Shown here: positions 54,090 through 63,307 of the stretch, one piece after another
How the letters are laid out: each line of letters opens with the position of its first letter
Position numbering within the stretch: position 1 is the stretch's first letter
Source: Streptomyces cinnamoneus
GTDB taxonomy: Bacteria > Actinomycetota > Actinomycetes > Streptomycetales > Streptomycetaceae
Assembly (NCBI RefSeq): GCF_014650495.1
Contig: NZ_BMVB01000011.1
Location: 114,420-178,419 of the forward strand
Reading direction: 5' to 3'
DNA: 64,000 nt
Notes under the pieces: generated by a model
Seen by the model: only the letters and a program-made list of their open reading frames with translations
Database searches by the model: none
Told to the model about the DNA's origin: nothing
Made by a program: the position numbers and the translations under genes

Positions 54090-54260
54090 TGACCGGCGAC
54101 CAGAGTCTCCTGGCTCCCGGATCGGCGTCGCCCCCGGCCTTCCGGCCCGCGTCGGCGGACCGTGGCCCTCGGTGGGGGGACACTCCCCGGTGACAGTGGC
54201 GGGACCGCGCCGGACTCGCACCGGCTTCCTCTGCTGTCGCCGTTTGGCTCCGGAAGTCCA
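54090..54260 (-). promoter_or_regulatory. Cobalamin riboswitch upstream of cobD
   Basis: Read on the minus strand, the conserved core is present in order: GGAAGCCGGTGCGAGTCC, then GGTCCCGCCACTGT (the GCCACTG at 54193-54200) and ACCGGGGAG. Further down is the B12 box AGCCAGGAGACTCTGGTCGCC-like segment at 54095-54116. The aptamer ends about 110 nt before the cobD ATG. It would lower cobD-cobQ expression when adenosylcobalamin is abundant. The 5' boundary is approximate. Confidence 0.9.
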
Positions 54261-54318
54261 CCACGGCCCGGGAAGGGCAGTCAACTCACGGTTGACCTGC
54301 GGCCTTCCCGGGCCGTGG
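54261..54318 (-). terminator. Nested hairpin terminator after the pit operon
   Basis: A perfect 16-bp outer stem (54261-54276 with 54303-54318) encloses a second 6-bp stem (GTCAAC/GTTGAC). It lies 28 bp after the stop of the small gene following pit and directly 5' of the cobalamin riboswitch, so it separates the pit and cob units. Confidence 0.85.
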
Positions 54319-54345
54319 GGGAGGTATGCGGGACGGGCGAGGGCC

Positions 54346-54588
54346 TCAGGAGACGATGAGGTAGATGCCGTATCCGACGGCCGCCGCGCACAGCGCGAAG
54401 CAGGCGTACGCGCCGGTGCGCATCATCGCGCCCGGGGCGACGGGCGCGGCGACGGTGCCGTCCGGCTGCTCCTGGGGCTTGCGGGACGAGGTGCCCACGA
54501 TGCCGAGGGTGAAGACGCCGACGAGCGTGACGGTCACGACGAGGCTGACGCCGAAGACCTGGCCGAGGGCTTCCCAGTTGATCTGCAT
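54346..54588 (-). CDS. Small membrane protein downstream of pit
   Basis: An 80-aa product with two hydrophobic helices (VFGVSLVVTVTLVGVFTLGIVG at about residues 11-32 and AYACFALCAAAVGYGIYLIV at about 59-78), joined by a polar loop. It has no known domain. It starts 19 bp after the pit stop and shares its promoter and terminator. It is probably an accessory subunit of the phosphate transporter or a phosphate-starvation membrane protein; this is inferred from position only. Confidence 0.85.
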   Translation of the reverse strand: MQINWEALGQVFGVSLVVTVTLVGVFTLGIVGTSSRKPQEQPDGTVAAPVAPGAMMRTGAYACFALCAAAVGYGIYLIVS

Positions 54589-54607
54589 GAGCGGGTTCCT
54601 TGGTTCC

Positions 54608-55858
54608 TTAGCTCGTCGCCGCGGCGGCGGGGGCGGCGGAGGAGGCGGTCGCCGGGGCGGCCAGGGGGCCGGCCGGCGGCGGGGCCACGGCCTGCAGGGC
54701 GGCGGTGATCACACCGGCCGGCTCGACGGGAGCGGCGTCCACGCCCTGCGGCTGGTTGAGGTCGTTGACGTTGTCGTGCGTGACCGGCTTGCGGCGGGAG
54801 GCCAGCCAGATAGCGCCGGAGACGGCCAGGCCGAGGACGGCCACCGCGGCCACGCCCCAGTCGCCCTGGTCGGCGAGGAGGGCCGCGCCACCGGCGACCA
54901 GGCCCGCGGCGGGCAGGGTCAGGCCCCAGGCCGCGACCATGCGGCCGGCGGTCGACCAGCGCACCACGCCGCCCTTGCGGCCGAGGCCGGCGCCCATGAT
55001 CGAGCCCGAGCAGACCTGGGTGGTGGAGAGCGCGAAGCCGATGTGCGAGGAGGCGAGGATGACCGTCGCCGCGCCGGTCTGGGCGGCGAAGCCCTGCGCC
55101 GGCTTGATGTCGGTGAGGCCCTTGCCGAGCGTCTGGATGATGCGCCAGCCGCCCAGGTACGTACCGAGCGCGATGGCCAGGCCCGCGGAGACGATGACCC
55201 ACATCGGCGGGTCGGAGTGCGGGGCGACGACGCCGCCGGTGACCAGGGCGAGGGTGATCACGCCCATCGTCTTCTGGGCGTCGTTGGTGCCGTGGGCGAG
55301 GGAGACCAGGGCCGCCGAGGCGATCTGGCCGGCGCGGTAGCCCTTGGCGGTCTCCTGCTCGTCGCGGCCCCGGGCCAGGCGGTAGGTGAGCCGGGTCGCG
55401 CACCAGGCGGCGAGGCCGGCCACCAGCGGCGCGGCGACCGCCGGGATGAGGACCTTCATGACGACCTTGTCGGCGTTGACCGCGTCGAAGCCGACGGCGA
55501 CGACGGTCGCACCGATCAGACCACCGAAGAGGGCGTGGGAGGAGCTGGAGGGAAGTCCGGCCAGCCACGTGAGCAGGTTCCAGACGATGGCGCCGACCAG
55601 TCCGGCGAAGATCACCTCTGGTCTGACGCCGGCGGTCTCGTCGATGATCCCGCCGGAGATCGTCTTGGCGACCTCGACGGACAGGAAGGCGCCCACGAGG
55701 TTGAGCACGGCCGACATGGCCACCGCGACCTTGGGCTTGAGCGCCCCGGTGGAGATGGTGGTGGCCATGGCGTTGGCCGTGTCGTGGAAGCCGTTCGTAA
55801 AGTCGAACACCAAGGCCGTGACGATCACGATCCCGATGAGAAGCGTGATGTTTTCCAT
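54608..55858 (-). CDS. pit: Low-affinity inorganic phosphate transporter, PiT family
   Basis: Membrane cation/phosphate symporter. The family signature FDFTNGFHDTANAMATTI is at residues 18-35, and the second half carries the repeat SLAHGTNDAQKTMGVITLAL. LPSSSSHALFGGLIGA and ASSHIGFALSTTQVCSGSIMGAG are also typical. About ten membrane helices are followed by a 60-residue Ala/Pro-rich cytoplasmic tail; 416 aa. A perfect PHO box lies 54 bp upstream of the start, so PhoP control is expected. Confidence 0.95.
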   Translation of the reverse strand: MENITLLIGIVIVTALVFDFTNGFHDTANAMATTISTGALKPKVAVAMSAVLNLVGAFLSVEVAKTISGGIIDETAGVRPEVIFAGLVGAIVWNLLTWLAGLPSSSSHALFGGLIGATVVAVGFDAVNADKVVMKVLIPAVAAPLVAGLAAWCATRLTYRLARGRDEQETAKGYRAGQIASAALVSLAHGTNDAQKTMGVITLALVTGGVVAPHSDPPMWVIVSAGLAIALGTYLGGWRIIQTLGKGLTDIKPAQGFAAQTGAATVILASSHIGFALSTTQVCSGSIMGAGLGRKGGVVRWSTAGRMVAAWGLTLPAAGLVAGGAALLADQGDWGVAAVAVLGLAVSGAIWLASRRKPVTHDNVNDLNQPQGVDAAPVEPAGVITAALQAVAPPPAGPLAAPATASSAAPAAAATS

Positions 55859-55911
55859 TCACCCAGGCAATCAGCTCGATGGTCAGTACAGCGGCGACCG
55901 TAAGGAGCCCG

Positions 55912-55929
55912 GGTGAACGGAAGGTGAAC
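55912..55929 (-). promoter_or_regulatory. PHO box (PhoP binding site) upstream of pit
   Basis: On the minus strand two exact GTTCACC heptamers are separated by 4 bp (11-bp period), the consensus PhoP direct repeat. It lies 54-71 bp before the pit start codon and 43 bp before the divergent aldolase gene, so it may affect both. Confidence 0.88.
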
Positions 55930-55971
55930 TGGGACGGGACGACCGATGACGCCAACCGGAGGCGGGGACCG

Positions 55972-56646
55972 ATGAGGGCATACGAACAGACGCCGGGACC
56001 GGACGACCGCACGGCCCGCACCTGGGCGGAAGTCGTGGCCACGGCCCGCCGCAGCACCGCCGACGGCCTCGTGGTGGGCACCTCCGGCAACGTCTCCGCA
56101 CGCATCGGCGACGTGGTGCTCGTCACGCCCAGCGGCGTCCCCTACGACCGGCTCGGCCCCGGCGACGCGGTCGGCGTGGACCTCGACGGCCGCCGGGTGC
56201 TCGGCGAGCTCGCCCCCACCAGCGAGCTCCCCCTCCACCTGGCCGTCTACCGGGCCACCGACGCCGCCGCGATCGTGCACACCCACGCCGTGCACGCCAC
56301 CGCCGTCTCCACCCTCGTCACCGAGGTGCCGCCGATCCACTACGTGGCCGCCGCCCTCGGCGGACCCGTGCGGGTCGCCCCCTACGCCCTCTACGGCTCC
56401 GAGGAACTGGCCGACAACGCCCTGCGGGCCCTCGACGGCCGCACCGGCTGCCTCCTGCAGAACCACGGCACCCTCACCTACGGCGCCACCCTCGACCAGG
56501 CGTACGACCGCACCGCCCAGCTGGAGTGGATGTGCCGGGTCTGGCTCACCGCCGCCACCGTCCCGGGCCGCACCCCCTCCCTGCTGAGCCCCGAGCGGCT
56601 CGCCGAGGCCGCCGAGCGGCTGAAGGGCTACGGACAGCACGGCTGA
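55972..56646 (+). CDS. Class II aldolase/adducin family protein (fuculose-phosphate aldolase-like)
   Basis: Zinc-dependent aldolase or epimerase fold. GTSGNVSAR near residue 36 binds the substrate phosphate, and TSELPLHLAVYR contains the catalytic Glu. IVHTHAVHATAVS supplies two zinc His, and LLQNHGTLTYGATLDQAY the third; 224 aa. ATG 55972 has GGAGG about 10 nt upstream; the longer open frame lies in the PHO-box region. The sugar-phosphate substrate is unknown. It is followed after 44 bp by an alpha/beta hydrolase, possibly co-transcribed. Confidence 0.9.
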   Translation: MRAYEQTPGPDDRTARTWAEVVATARRSTADGLVVGTSGNVSARIGDVVLVTPSGVPYDRLGPGDAVGVDLDGRRVLGELAPTSELPLHLAVYRATDAAAIVHTHAVHATAVSTLVTEVPPIHYVAAALGGPVRVAPYALYGSEELADNALRALDGRTGCLLQNHGTLTYGATLDQAYDRTAQLEWMCRVWLTAATVPGRTPSLLSPERLAEAAERLKGYGQHG

Positions 56647-56690
56647 CCGCCCACTGGCCAGGCCGGCCGCCCGCGCCCACACTGGAGACG

Positions 56691-57815
56691 ATGGTGCTGC
56701 GCACGGCGGCGGCCCTGGCCGCCACGACGCTGATCGGTGCCGGAGCGGCCGCGGTGGCGGCCGGGCGGTACGCCGGTGACGCTGCGCTCAAGGCGGGCCC
56801 CGGCAAGCCGCTGCCGGGCGAGCCGCGGCTGACCGTCCACGACGTCGGGGCCGGCACCGTCACCCTCGGCCGGACCCCCGCGGCGCTGCGTCCGGGCACC
56901 TACGGCCTCGCCGGAGCGGACCTGCACGCGATCGTCGGGCCCGTCGTCGCCGACGTCTCGCACCCCCACGACCGCGTCGTGCGGCGCCTGGAGTCGCTCG
57001 CCCGCGGCCTGCCGCGGCCGGGCGACCACGTCTGGCTCACCCCCCAGGTGCACACCGGCGACCCCGGCGAGGCCCTCGGCCTCGACCACAGGGACGTGGA
57101 CGTCCCGGGCGAGCTCGGACCGCTGCCCGCCTGGTTCGTCCCCGGCAGCCGCGACACCTGGGTGATCACCGTGCACGGACTGGGCACCACCCGCGAGCAC
57201 CCGCTGAACGTGCTGCCCGTCCTGCACCGCCAACGGCTCCCCGTCCTGGACATCGCCTACCGGGGCGACCCCGGCGCACCCCGCCCGGCCCACGGAATCC
57301 GCCACTTCGGCGCCGGGGAATGGCGGGATCTCGACGCCGCGATCCGCTACGCGATCCGCAGCGGCGCCCGCCGCGTGGTCCTGCACGGCTGGTCCACCGG
57401 CGCCACCATGGCCCTGCTGGCCGCCCGGGACTCCGCGCTCCGCGACCGCATCAGCGGGCTCGTCCTGGACGCCCCCCTCCTCGACTGGCCCGCCGCGCTG
57501 CGCGCCCTCGCCGCCCACCGCATCCCGGCATCCCTCATTCCGCTTGCGGTCCGTGCGACCGAGGGACGCACCGGACTCGGCCCCGGCAGCCTGCTGGCCG
57601 CCGCCGACCCCGCCCGCCTGACCGTGCCCGTCCTCCTCGTGCACGGCACCGACGACACCCTCGCGCCCCCGGTGCACTCCCGTGAACTGGCCGCCGCCCG
57701 ACCGGAACTGATCACCTTGCGGACCGTGCGCGGAGCCGGGCACGCCGGGTCGTGGAACGCCGGCCCGCAGGGCTACGAAGAGGCCCTGCGCCGCTTCCTC
57801 GTCCCCCTCATGTAG
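56691..57815 (+). CDS. Alpha/beta hydrolase, probably membrane-associated or secreted
   Basis: Serine hydrolase of the alpha/beta fold. Nucleophile Ser in LHGWSTGATMALL (GxSxG), acid in LLVHGTDDTLAPP and His in RGAGHAGSWN; 374 aa. The N-terminus AAALAATTLIGAGAAAVAAGRY is hydrophobic (signal anchor). About 110 residues precede the catalytic domain and have no clear domain. ATG 56691 has GGAG 5 nt upstream. Substrate unknown. Confidence 0.88.
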   Translation: MVLRTAAALAATTLIGAGAAAVAAGRYAGDAALKAGPGKPLPGEPRLTVHDVGAGTVTLGRTPAALRPGTYGLAGADLHAIVGPVVADVSHPHDRVVRRLESLARGLPRPGDHVWLTPQVHTGDPGEALGLDHRDVDVPGELGPLPAWFVPGSRDTWVITVHGLGTTREHPLNVLPVLHRQRLPVLDIAYRGDPGAPRPAHGIRHFGAGEWRDLDAAIRYAIRSGARRVVLHGWSTGATMALLAARDSALRDRISGLVLDAPLLDWPAALRALAAHRIPASLIPLAVRATEGRTGLGPGSLLAAADPARLTVPVLLVHGTDDTLAPPVHSRELAAARPELITLRTVRGAGHAGSWNAGPQGYEEALRRFLVPLM

Positions 57816-57905
57816 GGCGCTCGCCGCCCGGGTGCAGCCCCTCCGTCGCCCCGCACCACCGGTCGCGTGCGACCGGTTCGCCGGTTCCGATTGGGTTTTC
57901 GGAGC

Positions 57906-59345
57906 GTGAACGGCAAGACTGCTCCTGTGACGTCCCGTACTCCGCGCGACTCCCGGCTCAGACTCGTCCCCCGACAGCCGATCGCCGCCGCCCGCCGGGC
58001 CGTGGCGAACCGAGGCACCCGCCCGGCGCCCCGCCCGCCCGCGGGCACCCCGGCCCGGCCCGAACTCGCCCAGCAGGCGAGAGCCGGGCTGGCCGGCGCC
58101 GTCCGCCTGGCCCGCTGGGCCGCGGCCGAAGCCGGCCGCGGCGCCACCCTGCGGCCGGGCCTGGCCGCGGGGTTGAGCGACGGCACGGCCGAGCGCGCCG
58201 CCGCAGCAATGGGACTGACGGCGGGCCAGGTGCGCGCCGACTGGGACCGGGCCCGCCTCGCCGGCCTCCTCGAACTGCACGGCGGCACCGCCCGCCCCGG
58301 CTGGCGCCTGCAGGCATGGGACCGCGACGACAGCGCCGTCCTGCGCGGCTGGGTCGCCCTCTTCGACGCCTGGTCCCTCGCCCACCCCGAGCCCGCCGGC
58401 GCCGACGCCACGATCGCCGCCGAGGTCGTCGAGGCCGCCCCGCAGCTGCTGTCCGTCATGCACCTGTCGGCCGGACCCGTCTCCGTGGCGATGCTCCTCG
58501 ACCTGCTCCAGCAGCGCGTCGCCGAGATCCGCGCCGAGCGCTGCGAGATCCCGTACGACACCCCCGGCACGCCCCCGCCCCCCGCCCCGCCCGTCCCCGC
58601 CGACGGCGACCCGCTCCCCGAGCTCCTCGACTGGGCCCTCGAAGGGCTCGCCTCCGTCGGCGCCCTGGTGATGCGCGGCGGATCCGGCCCCCGCGCCGAG
58701 GCCCTCCTGACCCCCCTCGGCAACTGGGCCGTGTGGGTCAAGCTCGAACAGATCTGCGTGGCCGCCCAGAGCCCCGCAGGCAACATCGAACTCTCCGCCG
58801 AGGCCATGCTCCGCGGCTGCGCCGACCTCACCCCCGGCCCCGCCCGCGCCGAGTACCGCGCCTGGCTCGCCGCCCGGCCCGTGCGCAGCGCCGTCGAGGA
58901 GCTGCTCGGCACCGCCCGCGGCGACGACGCGATGGTGCGGGGCCTGGCCTTCGAGGCGCTGCGCGCCGTGGGCGCCCCCGCCGAGCCCGCGGTGCGCGCG
59001 GCGGCGGACGAGCCGGTGCTGCGCCCGTACGCCCTGCTGTGGCTCGCCGAGCACGAGGGCCACGACCCGGAGGAGGCCGCGGAGGTCCTCACCCGGGAGG
59101 AGGCGACGTGGCTGTGGATCGACACGGCGGCGGCTGTCGCCGACCACGGCGAGAGCCGGCTGCTGGTGCGCCACCTGGACTCGGCGGTGCAGGGGACGGT
59201 GCCCGGGCTCCTGGAGGAGGTACGGGCCGTGGGGCACCCGCGGACCGTGCAGGTGCTGGTGGCCCTGGCCGCCGCCCACCCGGACCCGGCCCTGGCCAAG
59301 GCCGTGCGCCGGGCCGCCTTCCAGGTCCACCGCGGCGGGGCGTGA
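57906..59345 (+). CDS. Protein of unknown function, paralogue of the gene at 34614
   Basis: A 479-aa soluble protein, Ala/Arg-rich at the N-terminus. The early segment (LRPGLAAGLSDGTAERAAAAMGLTAGQVRADWDRARLAGLLELHGG) looks like a degenerate helix-turn-helix. A helical repeat-like C-terminal half follows. It shares LWLAEH, WIDTAAA and HPDPALAKAVRRAAF, in order, with the acidic protein at 34614. The start is uncertain between GTG 57906 and GTG 57927; no clear ribosome-binding site is present. Function unknown. Confidence 0.78.
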   Translation: MNGKTAPVTSRTPRDSRLRLVPRQPIAAARRAVANRGTRPAPRPPAGTPARPELAQQARAGLAGAVRLARWAAAEAGRGATLRPGLAAGLSDGTAERAAAAMGLTAGQVRADWDRARLAGLLELHGGTARPGWRLQAWDRDDSAVLRGWVALFDAWSLAHPEPAGADATIAAEVVEAAPQLLSVMHLSAGPVSVAMLLDLLQQRVAEIRAERCEIPYDTPGTPPPPAPPVPADGDPLPELLDWALEGLASVGALVMRGGSGPRAEALLTPLGNWAVWVKLEQICVAAQSPAGNIELSAEAMLRGCADLTPGPARAEYRAWLAARPVRSAVEELLGTARGDDAMVRGLAFEALRAVGAPAEPAVRAAADEPVLRPYALLWLAEHEGHDPEEAAEVLTREEATWLWIDTAAAVADHGESRLLVRHLDSAVQGTVPGLLEEVRAVGHPRTVQVLVALAAAHPDPALAKAVRRAAFQVHRGGA

Positions 59346-59367
59346 GGGCGCGCCCGTCGGACAGGCC

Positions 59368-59796
59368 CTAACCCGCGGCGGCGGCCTCCGGCCCCTGTGG
59401 CGCGTACGTGCCGAAGCTCCAGATGTTCCCGCCGACGTCACGGGCCATGTAGTCGCGGGAACCGTACTCCTGGTCCGTCGGGGGCATCAGGATCTCGGCG
59501 CCGTTCTCCCGGGCCCGCCGGTGGTGGGCGTCGGTGTCCTCGACCACGACGTACACCGCCGCCGGGCCCGCCCCCGCCATCGCGTGGTCGAACACCCCGC
59601 CCGTGCCTCTGGAGCCGACCATCACCATGCCGTTGCCGTAGACGAGCTCGGCGTGCAGCACGGCGCCCTCCTCGCTCTCGTAGAGCGCGGTGCGGGTGAA
59701 GCCGAACGCCTCCGTGAGCTGCACGATTGCCGCCTGGGCGTCCTCGTAGAGCAGCGCCGGGCTGATGGTCGGCGACGCCGTGGTCATGTCGGTCAT
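59368..59796 (-). CDS. VOC family protein (glyoxalase/bleomycin-resistance type)
   Basis: A 142-aa VOC protein of the PhnB-like/DUF1428-neighbour type. SPALLYEDAQAAIVQLTEAFGFTRTALYESEEGAVLHAELVYGNGMVMVG and VEDTDAHHRRARENGAEILMPPTDQEYGSRDYMARDVGGNIWSFGTY cover both beta-alpha-beta-beta-beta modules. ATG 59796 is chosen because GAGGAG lies 9 nt upstream. It is 23 bp downstream of the metallopeptidase gene and probably co-transcribed. Substrate unknown. Confidence 0.87.
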   Translation of the reverse strand: MTDMTTASPTISPALLYEDAQAAIVQLTEAFGFTRTALYESEEGAVLHAELVYGNGMVMVGSRGTGGVFDHAMAGAGPAAVYVVVEDTDAHHRRARENGAEILMPPTDQEYGSRDYMARDVGGNIWSFGTYAPQGPEAAAAG

Positions 59797-59819
59797 GACG
59801 GTCACTCCTCGGTCGAAGG

Positions 59820-60709
59820 TCAGCGGAAGGTGTCGCAGCGCTCCATGTCGCCCGTGGAGTAGCCGGTGGTGAACCACTGGCGGCGCTGTGCCGCCGAGCC
59901 GTGGGTCCAGCTCTCGGGGGTGACCCGCCCCTGGAACTTCTCCTGGATGCGGTCGTCGCCGACCGCCGCGGCCGCGGAGAGGCCGTCGTCGATGTCGGCC
60001 GGTGTCAGCTGCTTGATCAGCGGCCGGCCCGTGGACTTCTCCGGGGTCGTGGCCGCGTGGCGCGCCCAGACCCCGGCGTAGCAGTCGGCCTGCAGCTCGG
60101 TGCGGACGGAGGCGCTGTCGGCGCCCGTGCGCCGGTCCTGGGAGCGGCCCAGGACGCCCGCCAGGTTCTGGACGTGGTGGCCGTACTCGTGGGCGACGAC
60201 GTACGCCTGGGCGAACGGGCCGCCGCTCGCGCCGAACTTCGTCCGGAGGTCGTCGAAGAAGCCCAGGTCCAGGTAGACCTTGTGGTCGGCCGGGCAGTAG
60301 AACGGCCCGACCGCCGAGGTGGCCGCCCCGCAGCCGGTGCGGACCTGCCCGGTGAAGAAGACCGTGGACGCCGGCGTGTACGTGCCGCCGTGGCGGGGCA
60401 GCTCCCGGCCCCAGAACGACTGCGCGCTGTTGACGACCGCCACGATGCGGCAGTCCTCCCGGGCGTTGGCGTCCTTGCCCGTCCGGCAGCTCTCGGAGAC
60501 CTGCGCGGCCGTGCTCCCGGTCGGCCGCGTCCCCGGCTCCTGCGACGTGAGGCCCAGCTCACCCGGGCCGATGCCGAAGAAGAGCCCCAGCGCCAGGACG
60601 ATCAGCCCGGCGATGCCGCCGCCGACGGTGAGCCCGCCGCCCGGGATCCCGCCGCCCGCCGGTCGTCCACCTGGGAGGTGTCGAGATCCGCGTCGTCGTC
60701 GAACTGCAT
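59820..60709 (-). CDS. Neutral zinc metallopeptidase (YpfJ family), N-terminus out of frame
   Basis: A putative zinc metalloprotease with one N-terminal membrane helix (IAGLIVLALGLFFGIG) and the zinc motif AHEYGHHVQN. TELQADCYAGVWA carries the third ligand region, and GDDRIQEKF and HGSAAQR are conserved. The conserved beginning of the family, MQFDDDADLDTSQVDDRR from ATG 60709, is present but in another frame; it reaches a stop after 36 codons. The rest (from GGGIPGGGLTVGGG) is shifted by one base around 60645-60665, in a G/C run. Either a frameshift mutation or sequencing error, or translation from a GTG near 60716 in the downstream frame with an unusual N-terminus. Confidence 0.82.
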
Positions 60710-60848
60710 GCGTCACCGCCCTCTCCGTCCTCCCGGCAGGCTTTTCCACCCTGAGTATCCGCGAATCGTCCCTTCTCCGCCCTTTTCGGCGCACGGAGTC
60801 GGGGTGCGGCCCCCGGGTGACCCTGGGAATCGGCTTGCGCGCCCCCGT

Positions 60849-60854
60849 TAGACT
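60849..60854 (+). promoter_or_regulatory. -10 box TAGACT of the ABC-F leader transcript
   Basis: TAGACT ends 7 nt before ATG 60862 of the 7-codon leader ORF, predicting a transcript that starts at that ATG. GGGAAT at 60825-60830 is upstream, 18 bp away, and could be a -35 of an alternative sigma factor. Confidence 0.5.
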
Positions 60855-60861
60855 TGTCCCC

Positions 60862-60885
60862 ATGGCATTCCTCCTCGTGCATTAG
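60862..60885 (+). CDS. Putative 7-codon leader peptide MAFLLVH upstream of the ABC-F gene
   Basis: ATG GCA TTC CTC CTC GTG CAT TAG lies immediately after a TAGACT -10 box with leaderless spacing, 61 nt before the GTG of the ABC-F gene. The G of its stop codon begins GACGGCG (60885-60891), which can pair with CGCCGTC (60916-60922) around a smaller inner hairpin. Translation of the leader would therefore alter the RNA fold ahead of the ABC-F ribosome-binding site. Many antibiotic-resistance and translation-factor ABC-F genes are controlled by such leader ORFs; a regulatory role here is inferred. Confidence 0.5.
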   Translation: MAFLLVH

Positions 60886-60946
60886 ACGGCGTCGAATCGA
60901 CCCAGTCCGCCCTTCCGCCGTCCTTCCTGCCCTGGAGTAGAAACCC

Positions 60947-62545
<1,599 letters not shown>

Positions 62546-62958
62546 CCCGCCCGCGGGGCCCTCGGGCCCCCTTTCCCGGCCGGCGCCGAGGGGCCCCGGC
62601 CGGGGCTCTTGATCAGTCCCGTCCCGATCATTCGGCCGACAGGTGATCCATCATCTGAGTGAGGACGGCTGGTACCCCGATAACACCCGGTGCTCCGGCG
62701 CATGCGCTGCGCGAGGTGCGGGGCGCCGTTCGCGCCGCGCGTGAGGGTGCCCCGCCTGACCTGCCGCTTCATCCCGCCACCCGTACGGCCGTACGAGCAG
62801 GATCACTCGGAATTGCCTGCTCCGGGCGGTCCCCGGGGCCCGATTTCCGGACGGCCGTTCCCCCCGACTTCGCATCGACCTTGCCGAATGGGTGGCCATG
62901 AGGCCGCCAAGGGGTGATCATGAGAGTCAAGAGGCGCATCTCCCATGAGGAGGCACGG
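62546..62958. other. 413-bp region between ABC-F and HTH genes
   Basis: It contains the ABC-F terminator at its left end. A Cys-containing open frame around 62690-62917 (MRCARCGAPF...) looks weakly zinc-ribbon-like. It lacks a ribosome-binding site and reads into Pro/Arg-rich noise, so I do not call it a gene. The promoter of the HTH gene should lie at the right end. Confidence 0.45.
62555..62575 (+). terminator. Terminator after the ABC-F gene
   Basis: A 7-bp all-GC stem GGGGCCC/GGGCCCC with a 2-nt loop is followed by CTTTC, 10 bp after the stop. Confidence 0.55.
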
Positions 62959-63180
62959 GTGGCCGAGACTCTGAAGAAGGGCAGCCGGGTGACCGGCGCC
63001 GCGCGCGAAAAGCTCGCGGCAGACCTGAAGAAGAAGTACGACTCCGGTGCGAGCATCAGGGCGCTGGCCGAAGAGACCGGTCGCTCCTACGGCTTCGTTC
63101 ACCGGATGCTCAGCGAATCCGGCGTGGTCCTGCGGGGCCGCGGCGGAGCCACGCGCGGCAAGAAGGCCGCCTCGGTCTGA
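62959..63180 (+). CDS. Small helix-turn-helix protein
   Basis: A 73-aa basic protein with a resolvase/Homeodomain-like HTH: LAADLKKKYDSGASIRALAEETGRSYGFVHRMLSESGV. It ends in the basic tail RGRGGATRGKKAASV, which could bind DNA. GTG 62959 (MAETLKKGSRVTGAAREK) is chosen because GAGGAGG lies just upstream and the conserved part starts there; ATG 62920 would add 13 residues. Such proteins are abundant and uncharacterised in Streptomyces and are presumed DNA-binding. Confidence 0.85.
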   Translation: MAETLKKGSRVTGAAREKLAADLKKKYDSGASIRALAEETGRSYGFVHRMLSESGVVLRGRGGATRGKKAASV

Positions 63181-63267
63181 CGCCGCGCACCGGGAACAGC
63201 AGTCGGAGCACAGCAGTCAGGACAGTCGCCACCCGGTCGGCCGGCCGGCCCTCCGGGTGGTTACTGT

Positions 63268-63288
63268 GCAGTCAACCAAAGTGACTGC
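63268..63288. promoter_or_regulatory. Inverted repeat before the enoyl-CoA hydratase gene
   Basis: GCAGTCA-N7-TGACTGC is a perfect 21-bp palindromic site ending 20 bp before ATG 63308. A further GCAGTCA half-site lies at 63213-63219. It is a candidate operator of a repressor. Confidence 0.45.
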
Positions 63289-63307
63289 GGCCATTCCGGA
63301 GGCCCCC

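Noticed and set aside
62690..62917. Small frame with MRCARCGAPF, resembling a zinc ribbon
   Set aside because: Only one CxxC and a later single Cys, then Pro-rich noise; no ribosome-binding site and a start within GC-rich intergenic sequence.
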